In this document: piece by piece, positions 16,969 through 25,325 of the stretch
Layout: every line of letters starts with the position of its first letter
Position numbering within the stretch: position 1 is the stretch's first letter
Source of the DNA: Shouchella xiaoxiensis
GTDB taxonomy: Bacteria; Bacillota; Bacilli; Bacillales; Bacillaceae_D
DNA length: 64,000 nt
Direction: 5' to 3'
Assembly: GCF_016907895.1 (NCBI RefSeq)
Contig: NZ_JAFBCV010000007.1
Location: 124,001-188,000 of the forward strand
Notes under the pieces: generated by a model
What the model was told of the DNA's origin: nothing
What the model saw: the letters and a program-made list of their open reading frames with translations, nothing else
The model's database searches: none
Made by a program: the position numbers and the translations under genes

Positions 16969-17696
16969 CACTCATTTCTTAAAGCAACGGCTTTGGCTGG
17001 AAAGTCCGTCATAATGGCCGCTACACCAAGTTGAAGCAGCTCTTTTATCTCACTTTCTTGATTTACCGTCCAAACTCTTACTTTTTTCATCAGACCAGCT
17101 TGTTGAAACTGGTTTGATTGACGCAGCGCAATTGCTTTCGCCAGATGAAAAGTCTCTAGCTCAAACGTTGCCAGATAATCGCTTGGATATGGAATTTCCT
17201 GCTCAAGTAGCAAGGCAACGGAGACTTCCGGCTGAATTTCCTTTAATCGAATTAGCAAGGGCAGATGGAATGAAGAATAAATCACCTTAAGCGTTTCTTG
17301 AAATGGAGCTACTTCTTTCAGCACAGCCTTCTCAATGCCTAGCCGCGTTGCTAGATTTGGTTTTAATTCAATGTTTAATTCAATTTCATATGGCGTAATT
17401 AGTTCAAGTACTTCTTTTAATGTTGGAATTTCAATGTGTCCTGCTGTTTTATGTGCAAACTTTCCTCCTGCATCAAGCTTCTTTACTTGTTCCAACGTTA
17501 ACTCATGCACAGATCCAGTTCCGTTCGTTGTTCGATCAACGGTCGCGTCATGAATGACGACGATATGACCATCGCTCGTCATTTGCACATCTAGTTCAAT
17601 TCCCTCTACCCCTGCTCTTATCGCTTCAGCGAAACTTTCCAACGTATTTTCTGGATGGGTTCCCATCGCTCCTCTATGTCCGTAAATGGCTGTCAC
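16968..17696 (-). CDS. Second glycerophosphodiester phosphodiesterase
   Basis: A 242-residue GDPD-family enzyme, cytoplasmic, with IYGHRGAMGTHPENT, ELDVQMTSDGHIVVIHD and DRTTNG as catalytic and metal-binding motifs, and the C-terminal VRVWTVNQESE strand. It is clearly different in sequence from the gene at 10962, so it is a distant paralogue and not a recent copy. The start is GTG at 17696 with AAGGGAG about 12 bases upstream. It is convergent with the binding-protein gene and shares its terminator. A different diester head group may be its substrate. Confidence 0.92.
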   Translation of the reverse strand: MTAIYGHRGAMGTHPENTLESFAEAIRAGVEGIELDVQMTSDGHIVVIHDATVDRTTNGTGSVHELTLEQVKKLDAGGKFAHKTAGHIEIPTLKEVLELITPYEIELNIELKPNLATRLGIEKAVLKEVAPFQETLKVIYSSFHLPLLIRLKEIQPEVSVALLLEQEIPYPSDYLATFELETFHLAKAIALRQSNQFQQAGLMKKVRVWTVNQESEIKELLQLGVAAIMTDFPAKAVALRNE

Positions 17697-17794
17697 TTTT
17701 TTATCTGTCTCCCTTCACTGGAATCTCCTATTCATTTTCCCATACATCTAATCTAAAATCCTTGCCTTTACAAAACTTTAATCTTCCAGCCGTT

Positions 17795-18631
17795 TTACTT
17801 TTTTAGGATACGGTTTTCTTTTCGATAAGAATGCGGCGTCATGTCCGTCAGTCGTTTGAAACTCCGGTAAAAATGAGGGAGGCTAGAAAAACCTGAGTGA
17901 TAGGCAATTTCTTCAATCGTATCACCCGTCTCCATTAATTTTGATTTAGCAAGGCTAATTCGCTTCGTTAAAATGTAATCAAACACAGTTAAACCGACTT
18001 CCCGCTTAAACAACCGACTTAGATGAGCGGTTGTGACATTCTCTCTTTTAGCTAACTCGTCTAAAGAGAGAGGCTCACTAAGATGTTCTTCTATATAAGC
18101 AAGTAAGCTTCCAAATCGACTCATTCGCGGTTGGAGTCGATCTTCAATTGCGAAACGGTTTAAATGCACAAAAATTAGCTGCACGAACGCCATCATAGCT
18201 TGCACATGCCCTAATGCCTGCTCCGTTTGTTCTTTATGCAATTGATCGAGCAAATATGTACAGTGCGCTTGCTCAGTTAAATGAAACTTGTATTGCTTCG
18301 TTTGATTCGCTAAGTGAATAATCGATGCCTCGTAGTCGCTCGATTCGGCAAACAAACGCGGGTGAAGGTAAAGAACATTCGATAAAATATAATGAGGTTT
18401 ATCAGGTATACCGCGGTGTATTTTATTACTTGGTATGATAAAAACATCCCCGGCCTTCGCAGGAAGAAGTTGCGAATCAATTAAAAACGTTCCTGAACCT
18501 CCGAAAACAAAAATTACCTCATGCCAGTCATGCAGATGATCGGGTAGCTCTTCCTCAGTCGGTTTGTTCTGGTGATAAGATAAATAAAGAGGTCCTTTCA
18601 TTTGTCGTCCATACGATTTATTTATAGCCAA
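17795..18631 (-). CDS. AraC-family regulator with cupin sensor domain
   Basis: A 278-residue regulator. An N-terminal cupin sugar-sensing domain (LHDWHEVIFVFGGSG, AGDVFIIPSNKIHR) is followed by two helix-turn-helix units at the C-terminus (LSLDELAKRENVTTAHLSRLF and TIEEIAYHSGFSSLPHFYRSF regions, then R..T..PHSYR). The start is TTG at 18631 with GGGAGG ten bases upstream. It is divergent from uxaA, so it most likely controls the altronate genes in response to a hexuronate or aldonate. Galacturonate-type inducers are a guess. Confidence 0.88.
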   Translation of the reverse strand: MAINKSYGRQMKGPLYLSYHQNKPTEEELPDHLHDWHEVIFVFGGSGTFLIDSQLLPAKAGDVFIIPSNKIHRGIPDKPHYILSNVLYLHPRLFAESSDYEASIIHLANQTKQYKFHLTEQAHCTYLLDQLHKEQTEQALGHVQAMMAFVQLIFVHLNRFAIEDRLQPRMSRFGSLLAYIEEHLSEPLSLDELAKRENVTTAHLSRLFKREVGLTVFDYILTKRISLAKSKLMETGDTIEEIAYHSGFSSLPHFYRSFKRLTDMTPHSYRKENRILKK

Positions 18632-18675
18632 TTTATTCAGACCTCCCTAATCAAAATAAGGTATAAAACAGTCAA

Positions 18676-18689
18676 TGTAAGCAATTACA
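18676..18689. promoter_or_regulatory. Candidate operator/cre in the araC-uxaA intergenic region
   Basis: TGTAAGCAATTACA has perfect 5-base inverted arms and matches a relaxed cre consensus at 12 of 14 positions. It is the only clear dyad between the divergent araC-type gene and uxaA, so it may bind CcpA or the AraC protein. Confidence 0.35.
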
Positions 18690-18746
18690 GTTACCTTTTT
18701 TAAATGATACACTTTTTGTAACATTTAAAAAAGAGGAGAACTTGCG

Positions 18747-20237
18747 ATGAATAGTGTTTTACAGATTCATAATCAAGATAATGTCCTTGTTACACTTCGT
18801 GATATTAAAGAAAATGAATCTTTTTCAATTGCCGGCACAGCAATAACAGCTACAGAGGATGTTCCAAAAGGACATAAAATAGCGCTCAGGCCAATTGACG
18901 TGAACGAAACCATTCTAAAATATGGCTATCCAATCGGACATGCAACAAAAGCAATAAAGCGTGGAGACTGGGTGCATACAGAGAACCTAAAGACCAATTT
19001 AACAGGAACTCTATCCTATACGTATAGCAAACCAACTCAAATGCAGCCAACACCCTCTTCTTCGCTTACTTTTTCTGGTTATCTTCGTAAAAATGGCGAC
19101 GTAGGTATCCGCAATGAGATTTGGATTCTCAACACGGTCGGTTGCATTAATAAAGTAGGTGAGCACTTAGCAAAGCTAGGGAATACAACGCTCAATGGTG
19201 ATTCACTTGACGGAGTCTACCACTTCCCTCATCCGTTCGGCTGCTCACAGCTTGGCGATGATTTAACTTACACACAGAAAATACTGGCACAGCTCGCTAA
19301 CCATCCGAACGCAGCCGGAGTACTAATTCTTGGTTTAGGATGTGAAAACAATTATATTGAATCCTTCAAACAAGCATTCCCACATTTAGACGAAGAACGC
19401 TTGCGTTTTCTAGCCGTCCAAGACGTTGATGATGAAATGGAACAAGGTTTGCTTCTGCTTGAAGAGCTGGCCGTGTACGCATCCCAATTCAAACGCGAAC
19501 CCGTCCCTCTCTCCCGTTTAAAAGTCGGTTTGAAATGCGGCGGATCAGATGGATTTTCTGGAATTACCGCCAACCCTCTCGTTGGAGCCTTTTCAGACCA
19601 TCTCATTTCTCATGGAGGCTCGACCATCATGACTGAGGTTCCAGAGATGTTCGGAGCCGAAACCATTTTATTAGAGAGAGCATCAAGCGAGGAAATTTTT
19701 CATAAAACAGTTTCCCTCGTTAATGATTTTAAAGATTACTTCATGCGCTACAATCAGCCAGTCTATGAAAACCCATCCCCCGGAAACAAACAAGGTGGCA
19801 TTACTACCCTTGAAGAAAAATCATTAGGCTGCGTTCAAAAAGGCGGATTTTCTCCTGTTACCGATGTGCTCGACTACGGTCAAAGCGCTACACGAAATGG
19901 ATTAAACCTTGTTCAAGGTCCAGGTAATGATTTGGTTTCCGTGACTGCTTTGGCTGCGGCAGGTGCCCACATCGTCTTGTTTACAACTGGCCGTGGCACC
20001 CCATTTGGTGGCCCTGTTCCGACGTTGAAACTTGCAACAAACAGCACATTATACGAGAAGAAAAAACATTGGATCGATTTTAATGCAGGCGTATTAATGG
20101 AAAACACAGAGATGGAAACAGCTCGCGATAGCTTGTTTTCCCTTGTAGTAGAAATTGCTGAAGGGACCAAACAAGCTCGGAACGAAACATATAACTTCAA
20201 GGAAATCGCCATTTTTAAAGACGGTGTTATTTTATAA
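18747..20237 (+). CDS. uxaA: Altronate dehydratase
   Basis: A 496-residue UxaA. The N-terminal SAF-type domain (about 1-95, including VLVTLRDIKENESF and DVPKGHKIAL) is followed by the large UxaA/GarD dehydratase domain with GYLRKNGDVGIRNEIWILNTVGC, GLGCENN, LKCGGSDGFSG and FTTGRGTPFGGPVPT, which provide the Cys and His metal ligands. It converts D-altronate to 2-keto-3-deoxygluconate. The ATG at 18747 has GAGGAG upstream. It is the first gene of the uxaA-uxaB unit; uxaC and KDG kinase/aldolase genes are not in view. Confidence 0.95.
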   Translation: MNSVLQIHNQDNVLVTLRDIKENESFSIAGTAITATEDVPKGHKIALRPIDVNETILKYGYPIGHATKAIKRGDWVHTENLKTNLTGTLSYTYSKPTQMQPTPSSSLTFSGYLRKNGDVGIRNEIWILNTVGCINKVGEHLAKLGNTTLNGDSLDGVYHFPHPFGCSQLGDDLTYTQKILAQLANHPNAAGVLILGLGCENNYIESFKQAFPHLDEERLRFLAVQDVDDEMEQGLLLLEELAVYASQFKREPVPLSRLKVGLKCGGSDGFSGITANPLVGAFSDHLISHGGSTIMTEVPEMFGAETILLERASSEEIFHKTVSLVNDFKDYFMRYNQPVYENPSPGNKQGGITTLEEKSLGCVQKGGFSPVTDVLDYGQSATRNGLNLVQGPGNDLVSVTALAAAGAHIVLFTTGRGTPFGGPVPTLKLATNSTLYEKKKHWIDFNAGVLMENTEMETARDSLFSLVVEIAEGTKQARNETYNFKEIAIFKDGVIL

Positions 20238-20255
20238 GAAGGGACGGATCCCCAA

Positions 20256-21719
20256 TTGACTAAAAAACCACTGCTTACCTATCAGGATCAACAGCAGCCT
20301 TACCCGGAAACAATCGTTCAGTTTGGCGAAGGAAACTTTATTCGAGCCTATTTTGACTGGATGATTGACGGGCTGTTAAAAAAAGGGCTTTATCACGGAA
20401 AAATTGTTTCAATTCAACCAACCCCTCGGGGAAAGATTGTGCCTTTACTCAACAAACAACAGGGCTTGTTTACACTTATTGAACGGGGCAAGCTGAACGG
20501 AACCGACATCAATCAATCAACGCTTATTAGCTCAATCCAACGTGGAATTAATCCTTATGAAGAGTGGGATCAGGTGCTCGCACTCGCCAGATCAACAGAC
20601 ATTCAGCTGCTTGTTTCCAATACAACAGAAGCAGGGATCACGTATGAGCAGGAACCATTCGATCCTAGCATCAGTCCCCTATCTTATCCAGGGAAGGTTA
20701 CGGCTTTTCTCTATCACCGCTATCGTCATTTTTCCGGCAGTAGTGAAGCAGGACTAATTGTGGTCCCTCTTGAACTGATTGAAAACAACGGACAGCAGCT
20801 AAAGGAAATTGTGCTTCAGCTGGCAATAGACTGGCGGTTACCGGAAAGCTTTTCACTCTGGATTGAAGAAGAAATTGATTTTTGTAACACGCTTGTAGAC
20901 CGAATTGTCACAGGCTATCCTGATCAACCGAACGTATTTCAGCTTCCATACAATGATGTTCTTTTAACTGTAAGTGAGCCTTATCATTTTTTTGCGATTG
21001 AAAGTCGAACTGCAATTGAAGCGATCCTTCCTTTACAAAAAGCAGGATTCAACGTAGCTTACGGTCATATCGCTGAATACCGCACGTTAAAAGTCCGTAT
21101 ATTAAATGGCGCACACACAACCCTTGCGGCACCGTCTCTTTTATGCGGTCTTTCCACCGTAAAAGAGGCCATGGCGCATCCGCTCCTGCAAGTATTTGTG
21201 GAACAAGCATTAGTACGAGATATCCTTCCATCAATTGATCAAGACGATGAACGGAAACATCGATTTGCGCAGGAAACGCTAGAACGATTCGCAAATCCCT
21301 ATATGGAACATCAATTCAGCGCCATCGCCATGCATTCTTTATCAAAATGGGAAGCACGCGTCTGGCCAAGCGTCAGTGAACAATCTAACGACCATTTAGC
21401 CCTATCTCTAGCCGCATTGTTACTGTTCTACCGCACCGTCGCCAAGGCAGAGGATGGTAGCTGGTATGTAACCATTAATAATAAAAAAATAGCTATTCGT
21501 GACAATGAACAAGCACTGGAAAATATGCAAGCGGAGTGGCAGAAACAAGTGCCAATTACTACTATGATCTCAGCTTTATTAGAGGCAGATTGGCTGTTTC
21601 CAACCATTTCTGATTTCCCTACTTCTTTTAAGAAGAGCGTTATTCACTTAAGTGGTCTCATAGAAGCTAATGGTATTGTCGCTACTCTTGAGCAAACTAT
21701 TGAACCGATAAGTAAATAA
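20256..21719 (+). CDS. uxaB: Tagaturonate reductase (altronate oxidoreductase)
   Basis: A 487-residue polyol-specific long-chain dehydrogenase of the mannitol dehydrogenase family. It has the N-terminal QFGEGNFIRAYFDWMID region with the nucleotide loop, SNTTEAGI, CNTLVDRIVTGYP, and the catalytic-type segment KVRILNGAHTTLA containing the Lys/Asn/His set. It reduces tagaturonate to altronate with NADH, the step before UxaA. The start is TTG at 20256, 18 bp after uxaA, with an AAGGGA site about 12 bases away. Galacturonate catabolism is the likely role. Confidence 0.94.
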   Translation: MTKKPLLTYQDQQQPYPETIVQFGEGNFIRAYFDWMIDGLLKKGLYHGKIVSIQPTPRGKIVPLLNKQQGLFTLIERGKLNGTDINQSTLISSIQRGINPYEEWDQVLALARSTDIQLLVSNTTEAGITYEQEPFDPSISPLSYPGKVTAFLYHRYRHFSGSSEAGLIVVPLELIENNGQQLKEIVLQLAIDWRLPESFSLWIEEEIDFCNTLVDRIVTGYPDQPNVFQLPYNDVLLTVSEPYHFFAIESRTAIEAILPLQKAGFNVAYGHIAEYRTLKVRILNGAHTTLAAPSLLCGLSTVKEAMAHPLLQVFVEQALVRDILPSIDQDDERKHRFAQETLERFANPYMEHQFSAIAMHSLSKWEARVWPSVSEQSNDHLALSLAALLLFYRTVAKAEDGSWYVTINNKKIAIRDNEQALENMQAEWQKQVPITTMISALLEADWLFPTISDFPTSFKKSVIHLSGLIEANGIVATLEQTIEPISK

Positions 21720-21753
21720 AAGAGGAGACCGCTTTTTTGCGGTCTCCTCTTTT
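21718..21753. terminator. Bidirectional terminator after uxaB
   Basis: A perfect 15-bp stem (AAAAGAGGAGACCGC with GCGGTCTCCTCTTTT) and six-base loop, between the convergent uxaB and the Pro/Gly-rich protein gene. Confidence 0.93.
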
Positions 21754-21756
21754 GCC

Positions 21757-22206
21757 TTACACACACTGAAAACTGGCAATTCGATTCGTATCAATGCCAA
21801 AATAAATCCAACGAAAGAATACCCAGCGATAACCAGCAACTGATTGGCGTCCCACATAGGTTGGATAGAACCAAAATTGCTCACCGCTGTTTAGGCGCAT
21901 ATACGTGTAGCGGTACATACAGCCGCTAATTGCGCCTGGATCAACCGCATACACACCTGCTTGCGCACTCAACTGCGGTGCCGTTGCCGGGGGTGGACCA
22001 CTTGGTGGACCAGCGGAACCTCCTGGGCCTTCTTGCGGTGGCGGTCCACCTGGAAAACCCTGCCCGCCTTGACCAGGAGCGGGGAAAAAACCTGAACCAC
22101 CAGGACCCGGAAACCCTGGACCTGGGTACCCTGGACCACCTGGACTATCTCCTGGCTGAAAAGGGGGGAAGAATGGCGGGCTAAATCGGTATGGATATGA
22201 ATTCAT
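21757..22206 (-). CDS. Pro/Gly-rich (collagen-like) protein, possible spore surface protein
   Basis: A 149-residue protein I do not recognise by name. Residues about 8-75 are dominated by Pro, Gly and Phe with short GPG/PGP runs like collagen or spore-coat proteins. The C-terminal 60 residues (PGAISGCMYRYTYMRL, WFYPTYVGRQSVAGYRW, FQC) form an aromatic, Arg-rich domain with two Cys, similar in style to Bacillus spore-associated small proteins. It has no signal peptide. It stands divergent from a GerA-type germination gene, which supports a spore role by context only. Confidence 0.65.
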   Translation of the reverse strand: MNSYPYRFSPPFFPPFQPGDSPGGPGYPGPGFPGPGGSGFFPAPGQGGQGFPGGPPPQEGPGGSAGPPSGPPPATAPQLSAQAGVYAVDPGAISGCMYRYTYMRLNSGEQFWFYPTYVGRQSVAGYRWVFFRWIYFGIDTNRIASFQCV

Positions 22207-22362
22207 GGCACAACCTCCTTGATCATCTATGCTCTATACTACGCACATGCCCAGAGAAGGTGCTTGAACATATACCCTAGATATAAATGGATCTTGTGGT
22301 GAATACATCACTTCCTTTTTTTACATACTACAATCATCTTATAAAAAAGGGCGTCTTTAACG

Positions 22363-23814
22363 ATGACGACACTAACGACTAACCTGCAAAAAAACGTTGA
22401 TTTAGTTAAACAGCCTTTCAATCACTCTGAAAGCATACAATCATTATCCATTCAAGTCGGCTCTGAGATCGAGGGAGTTCTCCTTTACTTAGAAGAAACA
22501 GTAGATGAAAAAAAAATTCACTCATTCCTGTTAGAACCCCTTCAGCTCCTGCTAGACGAAAAACTTTCATTTGAACAAATTAGCGAAGTCATTCGCGACG
22601 GAAGTCCATTTTCAACTCAATCGGTACAGAGCTGCATTGATCAACTACTTAATGGCCGCGTTGTCTTATTGTTTGCACATTCATCAGCTTATGTCATGAA
22701 CTGTTCAAACTGGCAAGTTCGTGTTGTGGACCAGCCACTCAGTAGCGGTGTTTATGAAGGGCCAGCATCGGGCTTAACAGAAGACATCTCCATTAACTTA
22801 AATTTATTACGCAACTATTATCGAAGCAGTAACTTAGCAATTGAGCGCTTTTTAGTTGGCGGCGCTGCAAAAAAAGAAATGGCTGTTCTTTCTGTTAATG
22901 GCACAGCGGATACCAAGCTTGTTGAAGAAGTGATTTACCGGTTAAAAAGCGTAAAAGCCAATCAATTCATCATAAATCAGCTCACAACGGACTCACTTGA
23001 GGGAAAAGGGTTTTTATTTCCACGAACGATGTCGATTGATCGGCCTGATGCGTGTGCAATGGCCCTCTCACAGGGAAAAATCATCGTTCTTGTTGAGGGA
23101 TCACCTTTGGCAGTAATCGCGCCAAGCATCCTTTATCATTTTTTTCAAAATCAAGACGATTATCTCTCTGATTTTGGTCGATTTGGTGCTCGTCCTTTAC
23201 GCTACGCTTACTTTTTTATTTCTACCTTCATCCCAGCAATTACCGTCGCCATTGTTCAGTTCCATTTGGATTCCATGCCGAATCGCTTATACGAACAGTT
23301 AGAAAAGACGCATGACACGCTTACACCCTTTACGATTGAGTTGTTGTTTGTCATTCTTTTAATGCAGCTTATTATGGACGGTTCATATAAACTTCCTGGA
23401 AATGCGATTTTTGCCGTCACCTTTATCGGAACGATGCTTATAAGTGATGTTGCAACTGAAGTGAATTTCTTTCACCCAGTTACAATCGTCATTATCGGCA
23501 TATGTTACATAACAAGCTTTCCAGTCTTACATCGGAGTTTATTGTCACCCATTTTCTTCAATCGAATTTTATTGATGCTGCTTGCACATTTTCTAGGCTT
23601 TGTGGGGATTTTTATTGGTTCTGCTTTCTTGTTTGTTAACGCAGCACGCTTAAACTCGGTAGGTGTCCCATACTTATATCCTTTTCTGCCTTTTCAACCT
23701 GAACGTTGGAAAGACACAGTTTTTCGTCCTGGTTTAGTCAGAGTACTGAATCAACCTAATCGTTTGCCCTTTGACAAAAACAGAGCTGTTGCCGGAAGGA
23801 AAACAAACATTTAA
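22363..23814 (+). CDS. Spore germination protein, GerA family (A subunit), orphan
   Basis: A 483-residue A subunit of a Ger-type nutrient receptor in the spore inner membrane. The N-terminal cytoplasmic domain (about 1-275) shows SSGVYEGPASGLTEDISINLNLLR-type sequence near 128-150 and RPDACAMALSQGKIIVLVEGSP near 228. About five membrane spans follow, including GRFGARPLRYAYFF. It ends with RWKDTVFRP. Receptors normally need B and C subunits; none follows here, and a terminator stands directly after the stop. The start has only a weak ribosome site (AAAGGGCG). Confidence 0.9.
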   Translation: MTTLTTNLQKNVDLVKQPFNHSESIQSLSIQVGSEIEGVLLYLEETVDEKKIHSFLLEPLQLLLDEKLSFEQISEVIRDGSPFSTQSVQSCIDQLLNGRVVLLFAHSSAYVMNCSNWQVRVVDQPLSSGVYEGPASGLTEDISINLNLLRNYYRSSNLAIERFLVGGAAKKEMAVLSVNGTADTKLVEEVIYRLKSVKANQFIINQLTTDSLEGKGFLFPRTMSIDRPDACAMALSQGKIIVLVEGSPLAVIAPSILYHFFQNQDDYLSDFGRFGARPLRYAYFFISTFIPAITVAIVQFHLDSMPNRLYEQLEKTHDTLTPFTIELLFVILLMQLIMDGSYKLPGNAIFAVTFIGTMLISDVATEVNFFHPVTIVIIGICYITSFPVLHRSLLSPIFFNRILLMLLAHFLGFVGIFIGSAFLFVNAARLNSVGVPYLYPFLPFQPERWKDTVFRPGLVRVLNQPNRLPFDKNRAVAGRKTNI

Positions 23815-23827
23815 CTGTATCCACCAT

Positions 23828-23868
23828 AAAAAAAGAACCAATCAACTTCTTTGATCGGTTCTTCTTTT
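23828..23868. terminator. Bidirectional terminator
   Basis: A stem of about 14 bp with one mismatch (AAAAGAACCAATCAA with TTGATCGGTTCTTTT-like arm) and a five-base loop, between the convergent gerA-type gene and hpaC. Confidence 0.75.
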
Positions 23869-24325
23869 ATGAAATCATGCCGTATTTCCCTGAATAGAAC
23901 GTCAGAGGATCTGCATCTGTTACAACAATATCTCTCACCTTTCCTATAAATAAGGTGTGATCTCCTTGAACGCTCGAATCATAAACATCGCAGGCAATGT
24001 TCGCAAGCGCTTGGTCAATAACGGGAAGTCCAGCAAATTCCGTGAACTGCGCAGCTGTTTTATCGTTAATTTGTCCTGCGAATTGTTTCGAAACGTTTTC
24101 TTGTGCATAAGACAGAAGATTAACTGCAAAAACACCCGAACGCTCAATAAAGCCTTTCATTTTTGCCTTATTTCCAATCGAAATGAGGATAAGCTTCGGG
24201 TCTAATGAAACGGACATAAACGCATTTGCAGTCATCCCATGTACGTCACCCTCGACTTCTGTTGTAATGACAGTAACACCTGTCGCAAACTTACTCATTG
24301 CTGTGCGAAACAAACGATCATCCAT
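23867..24325 (-). CDS. hpaC: Flavin reductase, component of 4-hydroxyphenylacetate 3-monooxygenase
   Basis: A 152-residue flavin reductase-like protein with a split-barrel FMN/FAD fold: FRTAMSKFATGVTVITT, HGMTANAFMSVSLDPKLILISIG and FAVNLLSYAQ. It supplies reduced FAD to HpaB. The ATG at 24325 is preferred because GGAGGGG lies nine bases upstream; the ATG at 24334 is nearly on the site. It is the last gene of the minus-strand hpa operon, 6 bp plus the start shift after hpaD. Confidence 0.88.
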   Translation of the reverse strand: MDDRLFRTAMSKFATGVTVITTEVEGDVHGMTANAFMSVSLDPKLILISIGNKAKMKGFIERSGVFAVNLLSYAQENVSKQFAGQINDKTAAQFTEFAGLPVIDQALANIACDVYDSSVQGDHTLFIGKVRDIVVTDADPLTFYSGKYGMIS

Positions 24326-24340
24326 TTGTCGCATCCCCTC

Positions 24341-25324
24341 CTAAATCACAAATTGTGGCTTTCCTTGTTTTAATACTGGTGTATTCACTTCAACTGGCTT
24401 TTGTGTCTTAACATCAAGTACGATCGACGCTTCATTAAACCAGCTATCCGGCGCTTCATGCCCCCAGAAAGTCCCTCTCATCGGGTCATTGATCCCCCAC
24501 CGAATTGGTTTGAAATCTGGATCACTTGTTAAATAGTCGCCATTGTATAGTTCAATTCTGTGCCCGTCTGGATCACGGACATATAAGAAAAAGGCGTTTG
24601 ATAAGCCGTGTCGACCAGGGCCACGTTCGATGCTTGGGGAATAACCCTTTGCTGCTAATACATCACATGCATGAATCAGAGCAAGTGGATCGCTTAACCA
24701 AAAACCAACATGGTGTAAACGAGGACCTTTTCCATTCATAAACGCAACATCATGGACAGAAGGCTTCCGATGTAACCAAGCCGCCCACACTCGCTCCTCT
24801 TCCGTAGCTGTATACTCCGAACAAGCAAAGCCGAGCTTTTCTGTATAAAAGGCATAGGCTTTTTCTACATCTCTGACCATGCAGTTAAAGTGATCAATTC
24901 GCTGCACGCGAGCACCTTTATATAAATCGTAACGTTGTAATAAACGCTCGACTCCGTCCATCTCGGCGTAGTATTCAACCGGTAGACCGGATACATCTTG
25001 CACACGGAGCGTGCGGCCAATCGCTTGCTGAGCTCCTTTTTCAATCCATATCGGCTCTAGCCCTTCTACTAGGCATTGTTCATGAAGTGCGTCCAGATCA
25101 GAGTCAGTATAGACTTTATAACTGATCGCCTCGATTGCGGCTTCCTTTTTCTTTTTCAGTAGTAATGAGTGATGATTATGTTCTTCCAACCCTCTTAAAT
25201 ACATCTCTGTTTCCGTTGATTCCGTTTCAATGAAACCTAAACTTTCTACATAAAAGTCTTTTGCCTTTTCAAAATCCGTTACGTGAAGCACCGCACGACC
25301 TGTACGAATAATTTCTCCGCTCAT
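24341..25324 (-). CDS. hpaD: 3,4-dihydroxyphenylacetate (homoprotocatechuate) 2,3-dioxygenase
   Basis: A 327-residue extradiol ring-cleavage enzyme of the vicinal-oxygen-chelate type. Two glyoxalase-like halves are visible: VLHVTDFEKAKDFYVESLGF and IDHFNCMVRDVEKAYAFYTEKLGF. The second half holds the metal ligands His (in RIDHFNC), His (in RLHHVGFW) and Glu (in HRIELYNGDY). It opens homoprotocatechuate to 5-carboxymethyl-2-hydroxymuconate semialdehyde using Fe(II) or Mn(II). The length fits the Brevibacterium/Arthrobacter type and not the E. coli type. It follows hpaB by one base. Confidence 0.93.
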   Translation of the reverse strand: MSGEIIRTGRAVLHVTDFEKAKDFYVESLGFIETESTETEMYLRGLEEHNHHSLLLKKKKEAAIEAISYKVYTDSDLDALHEQCLVEGLEPIWIEKGAQQAIGRTLRVQDVSGLPVEYYAEMDGVERLLQRYDLYKGARVQRIDHFNCMVRDVEKAYAFYTEKLGFACSEYTATEEERVWAAWLHRKPSVHDVAFMNGKGPRLHHVGFWLSDPLALIHACDVLAAKGYSPSIERGPGRHGLSNAFFLYVRDPDGHRIELYNGDYLTSDPDFKPIRWGINDPMRGTFWGHEAPDSWFNEASIVLDVKTQKPVEVNTPVLKQGKPQFVI

Positions 25325-25325
25325 C

